Source: Bacteroidales bacterium
GTDB taxonomy: Bacteria > Bacteroidota > Bacteroidia > Bacteroidales > UBA932
Direction of reading: 5' to 3'
Assembly (NCBI GenBank): GCA_017452265.1
Contig: JAFTMS010000011.1
Coordinates: 1-64,000 of the forward strand
Length of the DNA stretch: 64,000 bases
Shown in pieces: positions 61,218 through 64,000 of this stretch. Position 1 is the stretch's first letter. Each line of letters opens with the position of its first letter. Position numbers and translations under genes: made by a program. The notes below the pieces were generated by a model that saw nothing but the letters and a program-made list of their open reading frames with translations, had not been told where the DNA came from and ran no database searches.

Positions 61218-62192
61218 TTACAGCATGTAGTGACCGCCCATAAGCATTGGAAATTCCTCGTTCTTATACCTTCTCAACAGGTTGGATAGCATCCTGTTCT
61301 TGTTACAGTCTTCATCGTATTCCACATAGTACCTCTCGGTATCGTAACCTACCACATATATCAACCTAGATATAAACAGCAATTTGTCCTTTGACACATT
61401 ATATATTGAGTTCTTAGGTTTGGTCGCTTTCCTGTCTTTCAAGAAGTGGAGGAATATCTCAGCAAACTTCAATTTCTTATATGAAACGTCAAGGTGTGAC
61501 TTCTCTTCAAAGTTGAAAGGCTTCGTATCACTAACTATATAGCCACCTATCTTGTTCAGATTCTCTACGATTTCTTCTCTTGATGATTCACTTCTAACTA
61601 TATCATTATAGGAGTTAATGTAGTGCTGTACTGCTGACTGTATTATCTTTATCGTCTCCTCCCTTTCTACCTCATAGCTCTTTCTGTTATCCTTCTTCAA
61701 AGTAATACTTGTAGCTTCTGACAACTTTGCTATAAATCCGTTGACATCATCCAATGTACTTTTACCAAATGAAGGGGAATTATTCGCAAGATCCTCTATA
61801 TAATCATGCACAAATAGAAGCAGATACCAGAACTTACTTACGTCAAGTCCAAATGCTCCAATGGTATCTTGGAGTTCCCTACTACTTAGGTACAGTTCCT
61901 TGTATGAATCATTCACAGGTTTATCATCTGCATGGTATTTCAGATAATCTTCCAATGATTCATTAGAGATATAAAACTCTTTGTATCGTTCGTATCTTTC
62001 TTCCAGAGATAGATTCCTTTGGTGGTATCGCTCGCAGAAAACAGCAGGTGCTTGTGAGTCAGGCAAGCTACCGCCAATATTAGGTAAGAAATGATTGGCT
62101 ACTTCCCAGACATAATCCAGAAGTTCTATACCTTCATATTCGTAATATTCCTCTATGTTGAGCCGTATATCTGGTAGTTCTTGTATCTCCAT
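61218..62192 (-). CDS. Unrecognised element protein (324 residues)
   Basis: An acidic, helical cytoplasmic protein with no motif I recognise (LSLEERYERYKEFYISNESL, FWYLLLFVHDYIEDLANN, LKFAEIFLHFLKD). It has its own -7 box (TACCTTTG at 62216-62209). Its stop lies next to the GTACGC repeats, between integrase and helicase-like operon, a place often used by regulators of element transfer; that is inference. Confidence 0.7.
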   Translation of the reverse strand: MEIQELPDIRLNIEEYYEYEGIELLDYVWEVANHFLPNIGGSLPDSQAPAVFCERYHQRNLSLEERYERYKEFYISNESLEDYLKYHADDKPVNDSYKELYLSSRELQDTIGAFGLDVSKFWYLLLFVHDYIEDLANNSPSFGKSTLDDVNGFIAKLSEATSITLKKDNRKSYEVEREETIKIIQSAVQHYINSYNDIVRSESSREEIVENLNKIGGYIVSDTKPFNFEEKSHLDVSYKKLKFAEIFLHFLKDRKATKPKNSIYNVSKDKLLFISRLIYVVGYDTERYYVEYDEDCNKNRMLSNLLRRYKNEEFPMLMGGHYML

Positions 62193-62208
62193 TTCCTCAA
62201 ATTTTGCT

Positions 62209-62254
62209 CAAAGGTAAAAAGAAAATCCCACTCATATTAGCTATAAGTGAGATT
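62209..62254 (-). terminator. Integrase terminator and promoter of the 324-residue gene
   Basis: Minus strand AATCTCACTTATA / TATGAGTGGGATT (13 bp, two G-U pairs; 62254-62224) then a T-rich tail ends the integrase transcript. TACCTTTG at 62216-62209 follows, the -7 box of the next gene. Confidence 0.65.
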
Positions 62255-62277
62255 GTTTTCATGCAATATATGATTGC

Positions 62278-63489
62278 TTATTCAGCCGTATAGGTATTCA
62301 TCAGTTTATCCATTTCTTCACCGATGCAAGTATCTACCAGCTTTGCATAATGTTCGGTCATTCTCACATTGGAGTGACCAAGCATTTTTGACACCACGAT
62401 CAATGACACATTATTTGCTAAAGTTACCGTACTTGCGAATGTGTGCCTAGCGGTGTGGTAAGTTATTCGCTTATCTATATTGCACAGGATCGCTATATCT
62501 TTCAGAAATAAGTTGATGTCTTTAGGAGAGAAGATAGGCATTAAGGTCTCATTACCAGCATACTTATCTAACAGCATTTTGGCACTAGGCAATAATGGTA
62601 TGCGAGACAGAACCCCTGTTTTTACTCTATGCTTCTTTATCCACATTCTACCTTGTTTGTCGCGTTCCAGATGTTCTGGCTTCAAGGTCTTCACGTCTAT
62701 GTAAGATAATCCTGTATAACAAGCGAACAAAAACATATCTCGTGTCTGCTCTAGTCTTGGTAATGGAGAATTAAAGTTTATGATCTTACGCAATTCTTCT
62801 TCTGTAAGGAAATCTGGAGAAACAGTCTGCCTTTCCAATCTGTAGGTCGCGAATGGATTGAATGACATCTTATTATTAGCTACCGCACGATTAACTACCT
62901 TCTTCAATAGAGCAAGATATTTAACTGCACCATTATGAGATAAATGGTGCTCTGTAAGAAGCCATATACGGAACTCCTCTATGAAATCACGATTCAGTTC
63001 ACGCAAGAACACATCATCACGGTTATAGGTATCATTGATGAATTTCTCCAGCAGATTCAGACCATGTTTTGAGTTGGCATATGTACCTTTAGAGACTCCC
63101 ATGCCTATCTGCTTAAATTGCAGTTCATTGTGCTTTCTGTATATTCCAAGAATAGTTTCTTCTTTAATCAATTCCACTTTATTCAACAGGGCATCACGAA
63201 GAAGTGTTGCTGTAACCGCAAATCCATGCTTTACTAACTTTAATTCCTCATCGTAAATACGGACACGCATATTCTTTAGATATTCATTCAAGGACACAGC
63301 TTCTGGATTCACTCCACGAACACACTGCTTATCCTTGTTCCATGATTCTAAAGCGACCAACTTACCTGTGGAGAAAACTACTCGTTCATCGCCTAATGTG
63401 ATCAATACTTCAATAGGTGCTTTACCTGTTTTGTTCACCTTGCTTGCTCTCACTATAAAAGAGAGATTATAAATACTCTTGTTAATCAT
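62278..63489 (-). CDS. int: Tyrosine site-specific integrase (IntDOT-like)
   Basis: 403 residues with the full Bacteroidetes integrase plan: arm-binding N-terminal domain (about 1-95, FSTGKLVALESWNKDKQCVRG), SAM-like core-binding domain (about 110-215, KYLALLKKVVNRAVANNKM) and catalytic domain. Catalytic residues: Lys in KTGVLSRIPL, HTARHTFA (HxxR), LGHSNVRMTEHYAK (His and Tyr). At Arg I it has TGLSYIDV, the Ser-containing form typical of IntDOT relatives. It starts 134 bp from the right repeat and is the enzyme expected to move the element. Confidence 0.93.
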   Translation of the reverse strand: MINKSIYNLSFIVRASKVNKTGKAPIEVLITLGDERVVFSTGKLVALESWNKDKQCVRGVNPEAVSLNEYLKNMRVRIYDEELKLVKHGFAVTATLLRDALLNKVELIKEETILGIYRKHNELQFKQIGMGVSKGTYANSKHGLNLLEKFINDTYNRDDVFLRELNRDFIEEFRIWLLTEHHLSHNGAVKYLALLKKVVNRAVANNKMSFNPFATYRLERQTVSPDFLTEEELRKIINFNSPLPRLEQTRDMFLFACYTGLSYIDVKTLKPEHLERDKQGRMWIKKHRVKTGVLSRIPLLPSAKMLLDKYAGNETLMPIFSPKDINLFLKDIAILCNIDKRITYHTARHTFASTVTLANNVSLIVVSKMLGHSNVRMTEHYAKLVDTCIGEEMDKLMNTYTAE

Positions 63490-63498
63490 ATCATTTTA

Positions 63499-63518
63499 CT
63501 GTGACGTCTCTGTGACGG
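63499..63518 (+). repeat. Right arm-site-like repeats
   Basis: CTGTGACG at about 63499-63506 and TGTGACGG at 63511-63518, same motif as the left cluster, directly upstream of the integrase start. The stretch 63519-63622 has nothing else visible. Confidence 0.55.
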
Positions 63519-63622
63519 ACTGTCATTTCTAAGACTTTAATTAAATAATCTCAAGAGCATAATCTGTTTATATTCAAATTATTAGCAAATCAGATATTTT
63601 GATGACTGAAGCCTTTAGCATT

Positions 63623-63786
63623 TGACCGACACTATGGGTCGTATGCACTCTGACGCACAGTTCGCAGGTTCTTCATCAGTTCCGGCACACGTTGAAATGA
63701 TGGGATTCCTCGGCATCGGTAACAACCCTATGGTAGGTTGCACCGTTGCTTGTGCGGTTGATGTTGCTACTGCGCTGAATAAGTAA
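63623..63786 (+). pseudogene. Displaced 3' fragment of the GGGtGRT gene (attR side)
   Basis: A 164-bp copy of the end of the GGGtGRT gene, including its stop codon, with six synonymous differences. It lacks the rest of the gene. It is the other boundary of the element and leads into host sequence. Confidence 0.9.
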
Positions 63787-63790
63787 GAGA

Positions 63791-63865
63791 TTGCCGGTCA
63801 AGCCGGCAATGACGAGAACGTCATGCGACAATAATGGAAACGTCATGCCCGACCTGATCGGGCAT
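63791..63865. repeat. REP-like pair of hairpins
   Basis: TTGCCGG-tcaag-CCGGCAA (63791-63809) and ATGCCCGA-cctga-TCGGGCAT (63845-63865), both perfect, separated by two copies of aacgtcatg. Typical of repeated intergenic palindromes; no other copy in this window. Confidence 0.65.
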
Positions 63866-63885
63866 CTCATTACCAAATAATTACA

Positions 63886-63911
63886 AGAGATACTCCGATT
63901 GGGGTATCTCT
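63886..63911 (+). terminator. Original host terminator of the GGGtGRT gene
   Basis: AGAGATACTCC / GGGGTATCTCT, an 11-nt stem with one mismatch, loop gatt, then a T-rich tail. After it an inverted pair TTTTATGGA / TCCATAAAA lies at 63951-63959 and 63985-63993; nothing else is seen to the window end. Confidence 0.75.
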
Positions 63912-64000
63912 CTATTTATATTCCTTCATCTTATCCACGTTTTGGGTCTATTTTATGGATGAGATATCATTTCCCTGCCATCCGTCCATAAAAACGCCCA

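Larger units (their letters stand above)
52601..63786. mobile_element. Integrative element in the 3' end of the GGGtGRT gene
   Basis: The element is about 11 kb, bounded by 164-bp direct repeats, AT-rich compared with both sides, and carries a full tyrosine integrase next to the right repeat reading away from it. Nearly all genes read leftward. TGTGACGG-type repeats occur near both ends. Contents: two recombinases, JAB/RadC-like, DUF3871, helicase-like, unknown genes and two lipoproteins. No relaxase, coupling ATPase, conjugation or phage structural gene is seen, so it may need a helper. Confidence 0.88.

Overview
The window looks like a chromosome segment of a Bacteroidales bacterium (Bacteroidota). 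The evidence is gene content (a GH84 glucosaminidase close to BtGH84, a TonB-type outer-membrane barrel, a DUF349 protein, the paired rSAM/lipoprotein system, the GGGtGRT protein, an IntDOT-like integrase). Promoters also follow the Bacteroidetes pattern, TTTG - about 19 nt - TAnnTTTG, with weak Shine-Dalgarno sites. The genus cannot be fixed from the sequence. The backbone is near 50% GC by eye; the block from about 52.8 to 63.6 kb is clearly AT-richer.

Layout. 1-2.1 kb: surE (5' end outside the window) and lpxB, the latter carrying an in-frame palindromic insertion. 2.3-5.8 kb, minus strand: a radical-SAM/lipoprotein pair, then an ECF sigma factor / putative anti-sigma / DUF2807 operon. 6-11.3 kb: yggS, yidC, a DUF349 protein and trmD, followed by a candidate 118-nt small RNA. 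11.6-18 kb: an unknown protein, a TetR regulator with a YeiH-type exporter, trpS and a GH84 enzyme. 18.1 kb: the SRP RNA gene, minus strand. 18.4-27.4 kb: an outer-membrane barrel, an unknown membrane protein, a CotH lipoprotein, an M64 peptidase, an FAD protein and tsaD. 27.5-35.3 kb: a tightly packed tamB / RsmI-like / folB / mtaB / MBL operon. 35.4-40.7 kb: a DUF1232 protein, a LuxR-type regulator with a small barrel, and a TPR / HAD / WalJ operon. 40.8-48.4 kb: an M28-like protein with substituted active-site residues, an MsbA-like ABC exporter, VanZ, an amidase-like secreted protein and a CyuA-like protein, mostly with overlapping ends. 48.6-52.8 kb: uvrB, then a NifU-like gene and the GGGtGRT gene.

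52.6-63.8 kb is an integrative element of about 11 kb inserted in the 3' end of the GGGtGRT gene. A 164-bp direct repeat flanks it. The two copies differ at six positions, all synonymous, so the host protein is rebuilt unchanged. The element has a full-length IntDOT-type integrase beside the right repeat and TGTGACGG-type arm sites near both ends. It also carries a second, short recombinase, a JAB/RadC-like protein, DUF3871, a helicase-like protein with an abnormal motif I, three unknown proteins, a 42-residue membrane protein and two paralogous DUF4595-type lipoproteins. No relaxase or coupling protein is visible.

The most interesting non-gene items are the palindromic insertion in lpxB, three copies of a dispersed hairpin (5.9, 35.4 and 48.5 kb), the orphan small RNA, and the SRP RNA with a non-GGAA apical loop. 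No tRNA, rRNA or CRISPR array was seen.
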